Part shown: one piece after another, positions 1 to 7,324 of the stretch
Numbering within the stretch: position 1 is the first letter of the stretch
Layout of the letters: each line of letters opens with the position of its first letter
NCBI GenBank assembly: GCA_023406225.1
Contig: JAEXWS010000098.1
Location: 1 to 23,871 of the forward strand
Direction of reading: 5' to 3'
DNA: 23,871 bases
Origin: Bacillota bacterium
Lineage (GTDB): Bacteria > Bacillota > Clostridia > Oscillospirales > Oscillospiraceae
The notes under the pieces: model-generated
What the model was told of the DNA's origin: nothing
The model's input: only the letters and a program-made list of their open reading frames with translations
Databases searched by the model: none
Position numbers and translations under genes: made by a program

Positions 1-68
1 GGTCTGCCTTTGAACGGCGGGGGCTTGACTTGATGACACCGCCCCGGCGGGGGAGCGGCCTTTTCGGT

Positions 69-833
69 TTATTCGATGGAAATTTGGTTGAACCGCGCCA
101 AAATATCCTCCATGGACATGGCGGCCTTCTCCGCCCCGGCCCGGTCCAGCACGATCTTCCCCTGGCTCATCATCAGGATGCGGTCGCCGTAAGCCGCGGC
201 GTGGCGCAGGTTGTGAGTGACCATCATAGCGGTGAGATGCTTCTCCCGCACCACCTTGTCGGTGAGCTGCATGATGATCTCGGCGGTCTTGGGGTCCAGA
301 GCCGCCGTGTGTTCGTCCAGGATGAGGAATTGCAGGGGCGTCATGGTGGCCATCAGCAGGGAGACCGCCTGGCGCTGGCCGCCGGAGAGGGCGCCCATCT
401 TCACGTCCAGCTTATCCTCCAGCCCCAGGCCCAGGGCTTGCAGCTCCGCGCGGTAAAAATCCACCCGTCGGCGGTTCACGCCCCGGCTCAGGCCGAAGGG
501 CTTCCCCTTGTTGTCCGCCAGGGACAGGTTTTCAAGCATGGTGAGGTTGGGACAGGTGCCCGCCGCCGGGTTCTGGTACACCCGGCCCATGGCGGCGTAC
601 CGCTGGTAGTCCTTAAGCTTGGAGATGCTTTTGCCGCCCACCCGCACGTCGCCCTTTTCAATGGGGATGGATCCGCAGATGATGTTCAGCAGGGAGGTCT
701 TGCCGCTGCCGTTGCTGCCCACGATGGTCACGAACTGGCCGTCCTCCACCGTCAGGGAGAAGCCGCTGAAGAGGCATTGCTCCGTGAGCGTGCCGGGGTT
801 GTAGACCTTTGTGACGTCTTGGATCTCAAGCAT
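69..833 (-). CDS. ABC transporter ATP-binding protein (TrpZ-like)
   Basis: Cytoplasmic ATPase subunit that should power the importer encoded by the three genes before it. The 254-residue protein shows a complete nucleotide-binding domain: Walker A GSNGSGKT at residues 39-46, Q-loop Gln87, signature LSGGQ at 149-153, Walker B ending in LDEH at 172-175 and switch His207. The ATG at 833 is preceded by GGAGGAG, and it overlaps the permease stop by 8 nt (ATGCTTGA), so the two are probably translationally coupled. It is the last gene of the T-box operon. All motifs fall at the same residue numbers as in the second ATPase of the window (4215-5009), and both have the same 8-nt overlap with their permease, which marks the two operons as paralogous. 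Family ABC ATPase is certain; the substrate is inferred from context. Confidence 0.95.
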   Translation of the reverse strand: MLEIQDVTKVYNPGTLTEQCLFSGFSLTVEDGQFVTIVGSNGSGKTSLLNIICGSIPIEKGDVRVGGKSISKLKDYQRYAAMGRVYQNPAAGTCPNLTMLENLSLADNKGKPFGLSRGVNRRRVDFYRAELQALGLGLEDKLDVKMGALSGGQRQAVSLLMATMTPLQFLILDEHTAALDPKTAEIIMQLTDKVVREKHLTAMMVTHNLRHAAAYGDRILMMSQGKIVLDRAGAEKAAMSMEDILARFNQISIE

Positions 834-1770
834 GGATGATCTCCTCCCCCTTCCGTCCGGACACCACCAGCACCAGCAAAAACAAAACGGCGGTGATGAG
901 CTTCATCATATTGGCGGGCAGGCCCATGCTCAGGGCCGCCTGGATGCAGGCCTTGTAGAGGAAGCTGCCCAGGATCACCGCCGTCGTGCCCTGGGGGGAC
1001 CCCAGAAAACGCAGGCCCCGCCGGCTCCGCAGTTTGCGGGCCAGGGGCGTGCCCGTGTAGAAGTTCACCAGGGACACGCCGATGATGACCGCCGCCAAAC
1101 CGTAGACCAGCTGGCCGGTGCCCATGGTGGCGGAAAAGCTGCGCTGCTCGTGGCAGACGATGCACCCGCCCAGGGCCACCAGGGCGTTGGAGATCACAAG
1201 CCCCCGCATTTTCACCTTTCCCCGGTCCTGGGCCAGGGTGGTGACCAGCCCCGCGTTGTCGCCCACGGCCCGCAGCAGCAGGCCGGACTTGGTTTTAAAG
1301 TACGCGTCCAGCGCCAGCTTCACCGCCAGCACCAGCGCCGCGGACACCACCAGCTTCCTCAGGGTCAGCGTCAATCCGCCCAGCACCGCCAGGGTGGGGC
1401 CCGCGGTGAAAATGGTATCCACCGCCCGCTCCACCGTCAGGTTGGAGCCGTTGACGATGACCAGATTGACGGAGAAGAGGGCGGTCATGGTGATGATGCC
1501 CGCCAGCAGGTTCCGCACGCCCAGGCGCACGTGGACGAAGCCGGTGAACAGCCCCGCCAGGCCCCCCACCGCCAGAGAGATGGGCAGGGTCAGATAGGGG
1601 TCCACGCCCTTCACCAGCAAAATGGCGGTGACGGCGGCCCCCAGGGGGAAGGTGCCGTCCACCCCCAGGTCCGGGAAGTCCAGAATGGAATAGGTGATGT
1701 AGACGCCGTAGGAGATCAGCGCGTAGATCAGCCCCTGGGTCAGGGTGCTGACGAACAGATCCAAAAGCAT
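826..1770 (-). CDS. ABC transporter permease (BPD_transp_2 family, TrpY-like)
   Basis: Membrane channel subunit of the importer, 314 residues with about eight to ten hydrophobic segments spread along the length and short charged loops. The fold matches the branched-chain-amino-acid/sugar permease superfamily that accompanies ABC_sub_bind lipoproteins. The ATG at 1770 has an AGGGGG stretch upstream at normal spacing, and starts 25 bp after the preceding enzyme gene. It overlaps the ATPase start. The second permease of the window (5002-5970) begins and ends with the same pattern (for example an early GVYxTYxILD motif in both), supporting common descent. Substrate specificity cannot be read from the permease itself. 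Confidence 0.93.
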   Translation of the reverse strand: MLLDLFVSTLTQGLIYALISYGVYITYSILDFPDLGVDGTFPLGAAVTAILLVKGVDPYLTLPISLAVGGLAGLFTGFVHVRLGVRNLLAGIITMTALFSVNLVIVNGSNLTVERAVDTIFTAGPTLAVLGGLTLTLRKLVVSAALVLAVKLALDAYFKTKSGLLLRAVGDNAGLVTTLAQDRGKVKMRGLVISNALVALGGCIVCHEQRSFSATMGTGQLVYGLAAVIIGVSLVNFYTGTPLARKLRSRRGLRFLGSPQGTTAVILGSFLYKACIQAALSMGLPANMMKLITAVLFLLVLVVSGRKGEEIIHA

Positions 1771-1795
1771 GCGAACGCCCCCTTTTTCATGTATT

Positions 1796-2656
1796 CTACC
1801 GCACGGTGCAGCAAAGAGTCCCGATGCCCTGAACGGCGCACGCCACGGTGTCCCCGGGTTTCAGGAACCTGGGGGGATCGAAGCCCATGCCCACCCCCGC
1901 CGGGGTGCCGGTGGCGAGGATGGTGCCGGGGAGCAGGGTCATGCCGGAGGTCAGCTCCGCCAGGGCCTCCTGGATGGAGGTGATGAAGAGCCGGGTGTTG
2001 GAGCTTTGCCGCAGCTCCCCGTTCACCCGGGCGGTGATGTCCAGCGCCGGGGGAAAGGCGATCTCGTCGGCGGTGACGATGCAGGGGCCCATGGGGGTGA
2101 AGCCGTCCAGGCCCTTGCCGAAGTACCACTGCTTGTGGCCGGTCTGCACGTCCCGGGCGGACACGTCGTTGAGGACGGTGTAGCCGAAGATATAGTCCCC
2201 GGCCTCCTCCGGCTTTACGTTCCGGGCGGTCTTTCCCAGAATGACTCCAAGCTCCGCCTCATAATCCAGCCGTTCCACCAGGCCCGGGTGGCTCTCAATG
2301 AAGCCGCCGGGGGCCACGGCCTCCGTCACCCGCTTGGAGAAGTACACCGCCACGGGTTTTTCCCTGGCGAAGGCCCCCGCGTCGTACTGGGCGGCCTCGG
2401 CGGCGTGGTCCCGGTAATTCATGCCCAGGCAGATGACGTCCTGCCGGGGCCGGGGGATGGGGGCCAGCAGCTCCACGGCGTCCAGCGCCAGGGACGCGCC
2501 GCTGCTCTCCGCCGCGTCCGCGGCGGAGAGCAGGTTGGGGAGGGCGGCCGTTTCAATGAGGGTGTTCATGTCCGGATAGGGGAGGGGGAGGACGGTTTCG
2601 CCCCGCAGGGCGCCCACGGCGGATCTTCCGTCCAGGCGGTAGGTGATGAGTTTCAT
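1796..2656 (-). CDS. Fumarylacetoacetate hydrolase (FAH) family protein
   Basis: Predicted soluble Mg/Mn-dependent enzyme of the FAH superfamily, which cleaves or tautomerises beta-diketo or oxo acids (fumarylpyruvate hydrolase, acylpyruvase, oxaloacetate tautomerase and decarboxylases belong here). The 286-residue length is usual for the single-domain bacterial members. Visible family motifs are LGMNYRDHA (76-85), the metal ligands Glu133 and Glu135 in DYEAELG, Asp164 in NDVSARD, the GKGLDGFTPMGP block (180-191) and the C-terminal LATGTPAGVG (247-256). The ATG at 2656 has a clear AAGGAG six bases upstream. It sits between the binding-protein and permease genes of a transporter operon led by a tryptophan T-box, 29 bp after the former; the other transporter operon lacks an equivalent gene. 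The exact substrate is unknown. Confidence 0.93.
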   Translation of the reverse strand: MKLITYRLDGRSAVGALRGETVLPLPYPDMNTLIETAALPNLLSAADAAESSGASLALDAVELLAPIPRPRQDVICLGMNYRDHAAEAAQYDAGAFAREKPVAVYFSKRVTEAVAPGGFIESHPGLVERLDYEAELGVILGKTARNVKPEEAGDYIFGYTVLNDVSARDVQTGHKQWYFGKGLDGFTPMGPCIVTADEIAFPPALDITARVNGELRQSSNTRLFITSIQEALAELTSGMTLLPGTILATGTPAGVGMGFDPPRFLKPGDTVACAVQGIGTLCCTVR

Positions 2657-2685
2657 GGCGCGCTCCTTAATATTATAGAGGTGGA

Positions 2686-3699
2686 TCAGCCCTCGGCGCT
2701 CTCGATGGCCTTATCGGCGATGGCCTGGGGCAGGGTGATGTTCATTCCGGCCAGGGCGTCGGAGTTCACATAGATGCCGTACTCCGCGATGGTCTCATAG
2801 GGCAGGTCCCGGCAGGCGGCCTCGCCCCGGAGGACCTTGGCGGCCATCAGGCCGGTCTGGATGCCAAGCTGGATATAGTCGATGCCGGCGGCGGCCACGC
2901 AGCCCAGCTTCACCTGCTCCACCTCGGAGCCGTAGATGGGGATGCCCGCCTCGTTGGTCTTTTCCAGAATGGCGGACAGCACGCCCACCACGTTGTTGTC
3001 GGTCAGGTTGGAGATGCAGTCCACGCCGTGGGCGATCAGGGTGTCGGCGGCCTGGGTCACCTCGGCCTGGGCGGTGACGCCGATGGCGTCGATGGTAAAG
3101 CCGAAGTCCCCGCCCTTCTCCTGGTACTCCGCGATGGCGGAGACGGAGTTGGGCTCGCTGGTGGTGTAGATGATGCCGATGGTCTCAGCCTCGGGCTGGA
3201 GCTGGCGGATCAGGTCCAGCTGGGCCTCCACCGGCAGCTTGTCGGAGGTGCCGGTGATGTTGCCGGAGTCCAGCTTGGCCTCCACGGGGTCGGTGATGGC
3301 GGTGAACACCACGGGGATATCCTTATCCTCGGCGGCGGCGTAGCAGGCGGTGGCGGAGGGGGTGGCCACGGCCACCATCAAGTCCACGCCCTCGGCGGAG
3401 AAGGTCTGGCCGATCTGCACGGCCACGTTGTCGTCGAAGCCCGCGTTTTCGTAATGGTAGGTGAAGTCGGTCCCCTCCACCAGGCCCGCCTGGGCCAGAC
3501 CCTGGAGGAAGCCCTCCCGGCAGTTGTCCAGGGAGGCGTGCTGGCCGTACTGGCTGATGCCGATCAGGTATTTTTTTCCGGTCTCGGGTTCGGAGGGGCC
3601 GTCGCCGCCGGGGGCCGGAGCGCCGCCGCAGGCGGCCAGGGCCAGGGTCAGGGACAGCGCCAGAGCGGCGGAAGCGATCTTCTTAAAGTTTTTCATCAT
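2686..3699 (-). CDS. ABC transporter substrate-binding lipoprotein (ABC_sub_bind/TrpX family)
   Basis: Extracytoplasmic binding lipoprotein that captures the substrate for the downstream permease and ATPase. The 337-residue product begins with a lysine-containing signal and a hydrophobic stretch ending in the lipobox LAAC, with Cys24 as the lipidated residue, followed by a Gly/Pro-rich linker. The mature part has the ABC_sub_bind (PF04392) look: an IGISQYGQHASLD start, a VATPSATA segment and a DPVEAKLDSGNITGTSD segment. The start is chosen at the tandem ATGATG (3699/3696) because GGAG lies just upstream; an in-frame ATG at 3768 lacks a ribosome site and would put a non-signal extension before the signal peptide. 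First gene after the T-box leader. In streptococci, members of this family are encoded in trpXYZ and linked to tryptophan uptake. Confidence 0.95.
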   Translation of the reverse strand: MMKNFKKIASAALALSLTLALAACGGAPAPGGDGPSEPETGKKYLIGISQYGQHASLDNCREGFLQGLAQAGLVEGTDFTYHYENAGFDDNVAVQIGQTFSAEGVDLMVAVATPSATACYAAAEDKDIPVVFTAITDPVEAKLDSGNITGTSDKLPVEAQLDLIRQLQPEAETIGIIYTTSEPNSVSAIAEYQEKGGDFGFTIDAIGVTAQAEVTQAADTLIAHGVDCISNLTDNNVVGVLSAILEKTNEAGIPIYGSEVEQVKLGCVAAAGIDYIQLGIQTGLMAAKVLRGEAACRDLPYETIAEYGIYVNSDALAGMNITLPQAIADKAIESAEG

Positions 3700-3718
3700 G
3701 ATTCTCCAATCTTTATTA

Positions 3719-3763
3719 AAAAGTTTCACAGGCGTTTGGCCGGGTTCTCGTTCTCCAAACGCC
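3719..3763 (-). other. Second hairpin in the 5' leader, downstream of the T-box terminator
   Basis: A perfect 9-bp inverted repeat (GGCGTTTGG / CCAAACGCC, 15-nt loop) read on the minus strand is followed after a few bases by TTTTT. It lies between the T-box terminator and the lipoprotein start. It could be a second weak terminator or an mRNA-stabilising stem. The hairpin is seen directly; its role is inferred. Confidence 0.45.
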
Positions 3764-3810
3764 GCCATCGTCTCAGCTTCATGTACGTACCCATCCTCTC
3801 TTCAGGCAAC

Positions 3811-3845
3811 AAAAAAAGCCCCGTCCCAATATTGGGACAAGACTT
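3811..3845 (-). terminator. T-box terminator hairpin
   Basis: On the minus strand a self-complementary GTCCCAATATTGGGAC core, extended by outer A-U, G-C and G-U pairs, is followed by GGGGCTTTTTTT. The CCCAA strand can instead pair with TTGGG at the start of the T-box sequence to form the antiterminator, so the two structures are mutually exclusive as in classical T-box leaders. Confidence 0.85.
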
Positions 3846-4083
3846 CCATCCTGCGGTACCACCCAAGTTGACGCAATGCGCCCGCTCGTTTCACGTACTT
3901 CCATACGCGCCGCCCTGGTAACGGGTGCGGGTCCCGTCAGCCGCTACTGGGCCGCTTCGGCCGTTCGCTCTGCCCTCGCAAGTCCATTCACCGGAAAGTC
4001 CTCTGCCGTGATCCCACCACCCACGGCTCTCTGAAAGGTTGCCCCGCCGGATACTCCTCTTGCTCATCGGTTTGCCTTGATTG
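3811..4083 (-). promoter_or_regulatory. T-box riboswitch leader, tryptophan specifier (UGG)
   Basis: Leader RNA that should read tRNA-Trp charging and control the lipoprotein-FAH-permease-ATPase operon by antitermination. Seen on the minus strand: the 5' stem I strand with AGAGGAGTA, the AGAGAGCC motif (4032-4025), a GGTGGGA distal loop, the specifier-loop context GGTGAA-TGG-ACTTGCGAG with the TGG triplet at 3986-3984, the T-box sequence GGGTGGTACCGCA (3864-3852) and the terminator. The UGGU bulge can pair with a tRNA NCCA end; its last U can pair with A73 or wobble with G73. Order and spacing are those of standard leaders. T-box identity is very strong; the Trp assignment rests on the usual position of the specifier relative to GUGAA. 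Confidence 0.95.
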
Positions 4084-4089
4084 CTTTGC

Positions 4090-4118
4090 ATTATACGCAG
4101 GCCGCGGACGGTTGTCAA
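4090..4118 (-). promoter_or_regulatory. Sigma-A promoter of the T-box operon
   Basis: TTGACA (4118-4113) and TATAAT (4095-4090) on the minus strand are separated by exactly 17 bp. Both hexamers match consensus perfectly, giving a predicted start near 4083, just ahead of T-box stem I. A consensus promoter fits a system controlled downstream by termination rather than at initiation. Confidence 0.93.
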
Positions 4119-4149
4119 CCGTCAGATTGCACAAATCGGGAAAATCGGG

Positions 4150-4178
4150 CGGGGGCCGGTGGGAGACACCGACCCCCG
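4150..4178 (-). terminator. Possible terminator after the second ABC operon
   Basis: A 12-bp GC-rich inverted repeat (CGGGGGTCGGTG / CACCGGCCCCCG with one G-U pair, 5-nt loop) lies 37 bp after the ATPase stop and before the T-box promoter. It is followed on the minus strand only by a short ATTTT, so termination strength is uncertain. Confidence 0.5.
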
Positions 4179-4214
4179 GAAAAACGGGGCGCGTGGGCGG
4201 ATCGCCGCGGTCCT

Positions 4215-5009
4215 TTAGGAGAGCAGCATCTTGTCGTCCGCCTCGTCGGACCCGCTGACCTTGCTGAACAGGGCCAGCAGGTCGGGCACGGTCAGCTTCT
4301 TCTTCTCTTCGCCCGCCACGTCGATGACGATCTTCCCGTCGTACATCATGATGAGCCGGTTGCCGTGGGCGATGGCGTCCTTCATGTTGTGGGTGACCAT
4401 CATGGTGGTGAGCTGGGTCTCCGCCACGATCTGGTCTGACAAGGTCAGGACCTTTGCGGCGGTCTTGGGGTCCAGGGCGGCGGTGTGCTCGTCCAGAAGC
4501 AGCAGCTTTGGCTGCTTCAGCGCCGCCATCAGCAGCGTCAGGGCCTGGCGCTGGCCGCCGGAGAGCAGGCCCACCTTGCTGGTCAGCCGGTCCTCCAGCC
4601 CCAGGTCCAGGTTCCGCAGCAGCTCCCGGTAATCCTCCCGCTCTACGCGGGTGATGCCCCATTTCAGACCCCGGCGCTGGCCCCGGCGGGCCGCCAGGGC
4701 CAGGTTTTCCTCGATCTGCATGGTGGGGGCGGTGCCCATCATCGGGTCCTGGAACACCCGGCCGATGAAGGCCGCCCGCTTGTATTCCGGCAGGCGGGTG
4801 ACGTCCACGCCGTCGATGGCGATGGACCCCTCGTCCACGGACCACACCCCCGCCACCGCGTTGAGCATGGTGCTCTTGCCCGCGCCGTTGCCGCCGATGA
4901 CCGTGACGAAATCCCCGTCGTTCAGCGTCAGGTCCACGCCCCGCAGGGCCTGCTTTTCATTGACGGTGCCCGCGTTGAAGGTCTTCCAGATGTTTTTCAG
5001 TTCAAGCAT
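4215..5009 (-). CDS. ABC transporter ATP-binding protein (second operon)
   Basis: ATPase subunit for the upstream permease and lipoprotein. The 264-residue product has Walker A GGNGAGKS at 39-46, Gln87, LSGGQ at 149-153, LLDEH at 171-175 and His207. These are the same positions as in the ATPase at 69-833. The start is set at ATG 5009 because GGAGG is placed 8 nt upstream; the GTG at 5018 directly abuts that GGAGG and is unlikely to be used. The permease stop overlaps this start by 8 nt (ATGCTTGA), indicating coupling. It ends the second operon, with a possible terminator behind it. Family assignment is certain; the substrate is inferred from the leader of the operon. Confidence 0.95.
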   Translation of the reverse strand: MLELKNIWKTFNAGTVNEKQALRGVDLTLNDGDFVTVIGGNGAGKSTMLNAVAGVWSVDEGSIAIDGVDVTRLPEYKRAAFIGRVFQDPMMGTAPTMQIEENLALAARRGQRRGLKWGITRVEREDYRELLRNLDLGLEDRLTSKVGLLSGGQRQALTLLMAALKQPKLLLLDEHTAALDPKTAAKVLTLSDQIVAETQLTTMMVTHNMKDAIAHGNRLIMMYDGKIVIDVAGEEKKKLTVPDLLALFSKVSGSDEADDKMLLS

Positions 5010-5970
5010 TGCCGTCACCTCCCCGGGCCGCCGCCTGAGCGGGGACCTTCACATGGCCGTATCTGCTCTTCCAGTAGGGGATCGCCAGGAACACGGCCAC
5101 GATGGCCGCGGAGAGGAGCTTGAGCATGTCGGAGTCCAGCTTCAGCCACAAAACCACCTGCATGACCAGATAGTAGATGATCGCACCGAACACCACCGCC
5201 AGCATCTTCAATCCGAAGTTGCGGAACAGGCGGGAGAACAGCACGTCCCCGATGATGACGGCGGCCAGGCCGATGACGATGGCGCCCCGTCCCATGTTGA
5301 TGTCCACAAAGCCGTTGTACTGGACCAGCAGGCCGGAGGACAGCGCCACCAGGCCGTTGGAGAGCATCAGTCCCAGCACCTTGTTGAAGTCCACGTTGAT
5401 GCCCTGGGCCCGGCTCATGTTGGGGTTGGCCCCGGTGGCCCGGATGGAGCTGCCCAGCTCCGTGCCGAAAAACCAGTAAAGCGCCAGCACGATCACAAGG
5501 CAGAAGGCCGCGCCCCAGAGGATGGGGCTTTTATACCAGGGATAGCTGCTGTCGAACAGGTACCGGGAGGAAACCACCAGGTCGTACTTGTCCACGCTGA
5601 GGGCCTGGTTGGCCTTGCCGACCCCGGTGCCCCAGCCCATGATCTTCAAATTGATGGAGTACAGGGCCAATTGGGTCAGGATGCCGGATAGAAGGGCCTG
5701 GATGCCCATGGCCGTGTGCAGGAGCCCCGTGACCAGCCCCGCCGCCATCCCCGCCAGAAACGCGCACAGCAGCGCGGCGGCCACGCTGTGCCCGTTCAAA
5801 ATCATCATGACGCACACGGCGCCGCCGGTGCACATGGTGCCGTCCACGGTCAGGTCCGCGATGTCCAGGATCTTGTAGGTCAGGTAGACCCCGATGGCCA
5901 TGATGCCCCAGATCAGTCCCTGCGCCACAGCGCCCGGCAGGCTTCCCACCAGGTTCGCAATGCTCAGCAT
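5002..5970 (-). CDS. ABC transporter permease (second operon, BPD_transp_2 family)
   Basis: Integral membrane permease of 322 residues, hydrophobic throughout, homologous by eye to the permease at 826-1770 (shared early GVYLTYKILD-like motif, central short charged loops and a late hydrophobic GLAAVIIG segment present in both). The ATG at 5970 has GGAGG about nine bases upstream. It lies 109 bp after its lipoprotein gene, a wider gap than elsewhere in these operons, and that gap contains a strong GC-rich hairpin. Its C-terminal end is basic and ends in a Gly/Ala-rich tail. Confidence 0.93.
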   Translation of the reverse strand: MLSIANLVGSLPGAVAQGLIWGIMAIGVYLTYKILDIADLTVDGTMCTGGAVCVMMILNGHSVAAALLCAFLAGMAAGLVTGLLHTAMGIQALLSGILTQLALYSINLKIMGWGTGVGKANQALSVDKYDLVVSSRYLFDSSYPWYKSPILWGAAFCLVIVLALYWFFGTELGSSIRATGANPNMSRAQGINVDFNKVLGLMLSNGLVALSSGLLVQYNGFVDINMGRGAIVIGLAAVIIGDVLFSRLFRNFGLKMLAVVFGAIIYYLVMQVVLWLKLDSDMLKLLSAAIVAVFLAIPYWKSRYGHVKVPAQAAARGGDGNA

Positions 5971-6029
5971 GGTAGAGTCCCTCCAAAATACATAGTGAGG
6001 CGGCGGCGGGCCGCCGGCCTTGAGAAAAG

Positions 6030-6058
6030 CCGCGGGAAAGGGCTTCCCTTTCCCGCGG
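6030..6058 (-). terminator. Intra-operon hairpin between lipoprotein and permease genes
   Basis: A perfect 13-bp inverted repeat (CCGCGGGAAAGGG / CCCTTTCCCGCGG, 3-nt loop) begins 22 bp after the lipoprotein stop codon. On the minus strand CTTTTCTC follows, a weak U tract. It may be a leaky terminator or a 3'-end stabilising stem that raises lipoprotein output over permease and ATPase, a common need for ABC importers. Structure seen; function inferred. Confidence 0.6.
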
Positions 6059-6079
6059 ACCCGGATGCGGTCAAAAAGC

Positions 6080-7066
6080 TCAGCCGATGGCGGCGTAGTC
6101 GCCGGGGATGGTCACGCCCAGGGCGTTGGCCAGGTCGGGGTTGTACTTCTTGGTGAACTGGGGCGCGTACTCCACGGGCATCTGGCTGACGCTGGATTCG
6201 CCGGTGAGGATCTTCACCGCCATCTTGCCGGTGGCCACGCCCAGGTCGTAGTAGCTGATGGAGAGGGTGGCCACGCCGCAGCCGGCGCAGATGCCCTCCT
6301 CGCCGCAGACGATGGGCACGCCGGCGGGCTGGGCCACGTTGTTGATGGCCTCGGTGTTGGAGGCGGCGGTGTTGTCGGTGGGGATATACAAAACGTCGCT
6401 GGCGTCGCAGGCGGCCTTGGTCACGGAGGTAACGTCATTGGAATCCACGAAGCTGTACAGCTCGCAGGTGTAGCCCAGAGCCTCCAGCTCGGCCTTCACG
6501 GTGTCCACCTGATACTGGCTGTTGGCCTCGGCGGAGCAGTACAGAAGGCCCACGTTCTTCTCGTCGGGGAACAGCTCCTTCACCATGGCGGCCTGTTCCG
6601 CCAGGGGCGCCAGGTCGGAGGTGCCGGAGACGTTGCCGCCCACGGTGCCGGTGAAGCCGTCGATGCCCAGGGCCACGCCGTACTCGGTGACGGAGGTGCC
6701 CAGGATGGGGATGGTGCCGGTGGCGGCCACGGCGGCCTGCAGGGCGGCGGTGGCGTTGGCCAGGATCAGGTCCACGCCCTCGGTGACGAACTGGCCGCAG
6801 ATGGTGGAGCAGGTGGGGGAGTCGCCGGAGGCATTCTTCTCGTCAAAGGTGACGTTCTCCTCGCCCAGGGCCTCCACCACGGCGTCCTTGAACCCCTGGG
6901 TGGCGGCGTCCAGCGCGTCGTGCTGGACCAGCTGGCAGATGCCGATGGTGTAGTGGGCGGCGTCTCCGTTCCCGGCGGGCGGCGTGGTCTGGCCGCCGTT
7001 TCCGCAGGCGGCCAGGGACAAAGACATGGCGCCGGCAAGACTCAGCGCAAGCAGCTTCTTTTTCAT
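6080..7066 (-). CDS. ABC transporter substrate-binding lipoprotein (second operon)
   Basis: Binding lipoprotein of the same ABC_sub_bind family as the one at 2686-3699. The 328-residue product starts MKKKLL, has a hydrophobic signal and the lipobox LAAC with Cys21, then a Gly/Thr/Pro linker. The mature protein begins YTIGICQLVQHDALD and shares the binding-protein pattern of a SGNVSGTSDL-type segment and a GLLY-SAEANS segment with its paralogue. ATG 7066 is preferred because AGGAG lies nine bases upstream; ATG 7072 is only three bases from it. The gene follows a long leader with a tyrosine-rich ORF and a terminator, suggesting an aromatic amino acid as substrate. The substrate remains an inference. 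Confidence 0.95.
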   Translation of the reverse strand: MKKKLLALSLAGAMSLSLAACGNGGQTTPPAGNGDAAHYTIGICQLVQHDALDAATQGFKDAVVEALGEENVTFDEKNASGDSPTCSTICGQFVTEGVDLILANATAALQAAVAATGTIPILGTSVTEYGVALGIDGFTGTVGGNVSGTSDLAPLAEQAAMVKELFPDEKNVGLLYCSAEANSQYQVDTVKAELEALGYTCELYSFVDSNDVTSVTKAACDASDVLYIPTDNTAASNTEAINNVAQPAGVPIVCGEEGICAGCGVATLSISYYDLGVATGKMAVKILTGESSVSQMPVEYAPQFTKKYNPDLANALGVTIPGDYAAIG

Positions 7067-7098
7067 ATGCATGATCTCCTTTTCAAAATAGGTCCTGA

Positions 7099-7143
7099 AT
7101 AAAATTATAAAAGGCGGCTCTGTCCGAAGAACAGAGCCGCCTT
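7099..7143 (-). terminator. Attenuator terminator in the leader of the second ABC operon
   Basis: On the minus strand AAGGCGGCTCTGT and ACAGAGCCGCCTT form a 13-bp stem capped by a UUCG-containing loop, followed by TTTTATAATTTTAT. It sits 20 bp after the leader ORF stop and about 30 bp before the lipoprotein start. It therefore lies inside the operon leader and should block transcription unless prevented. Confidence 0.85.
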
Positions 7144-7163
7144 CCATACGGATGAAGCGCCTT

Positions 7164-7271
7164 TTACCTGTTGCAACCGGACAGCGTGCGTTTTTGGGCA
7201 CGATAATAGCGGCCCGCATAGCGGACCTGGCTAAAGTAGTAGGAGCCCATGAGAAAACTGGCGTGGCGCAT
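7164..7271 (-). CDS. Tyrosine-rich leader peptide (candidate attenuation ORF)
   Basis: A 35-codon ORF on the minus strand with a GAGGAG ribosome site six bases before its ATG. The product contains five Tyr and two Phe: FLMGSYYFSQVRYAGRYYR covers residues 6-24, with tandem Tyr at 11-12 and 22-23. It ends 20 bp before an intrinsic terminator that precedes the lipoprotein gene. The segment at 7215-7208 (GGGCCGCT, codons 19-22) can pair with the first arm of the terminator (7141-7134), 8 bp including wobbles. Its ribosome site (AGGAGCC, 7282-7276) can pair with GGCTCCT (7247-7241). This is the layout of ribosome-mediated attenuation responding to aminoacyl-tRNA-Tyr. The peptide probably has no function beyond being translated. 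The ORF, codons and terminator are seen; the mechanism is inferred. Confidence 0.7.
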   Translation of the reverse strand: MRHASFLMGSYYFSQVRYAGRYYRAQKRTLSGCNR

Positions 7272-7324
7272 AACAGGCTCCTCTCTGCCGGTAAGGCGAA
7301 TAAAATCAGCGTGCTGTTTCATTT

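Noticed and set aside
1..68. Terminator after the first ABC operon
   Set aside because: A GC-rich imperfect dyad (CCGC-CCCC/GGGGCGG) is present but no U tract follows, and the window ends before it can be judged.
7080..7320. T-box in the leader of the second ABC operon
   Set aside because: No GGGTGGTACCGC-type T-box sequence and no stem I landmarks were found; the leader instead holds an ORF and a plain terminator.
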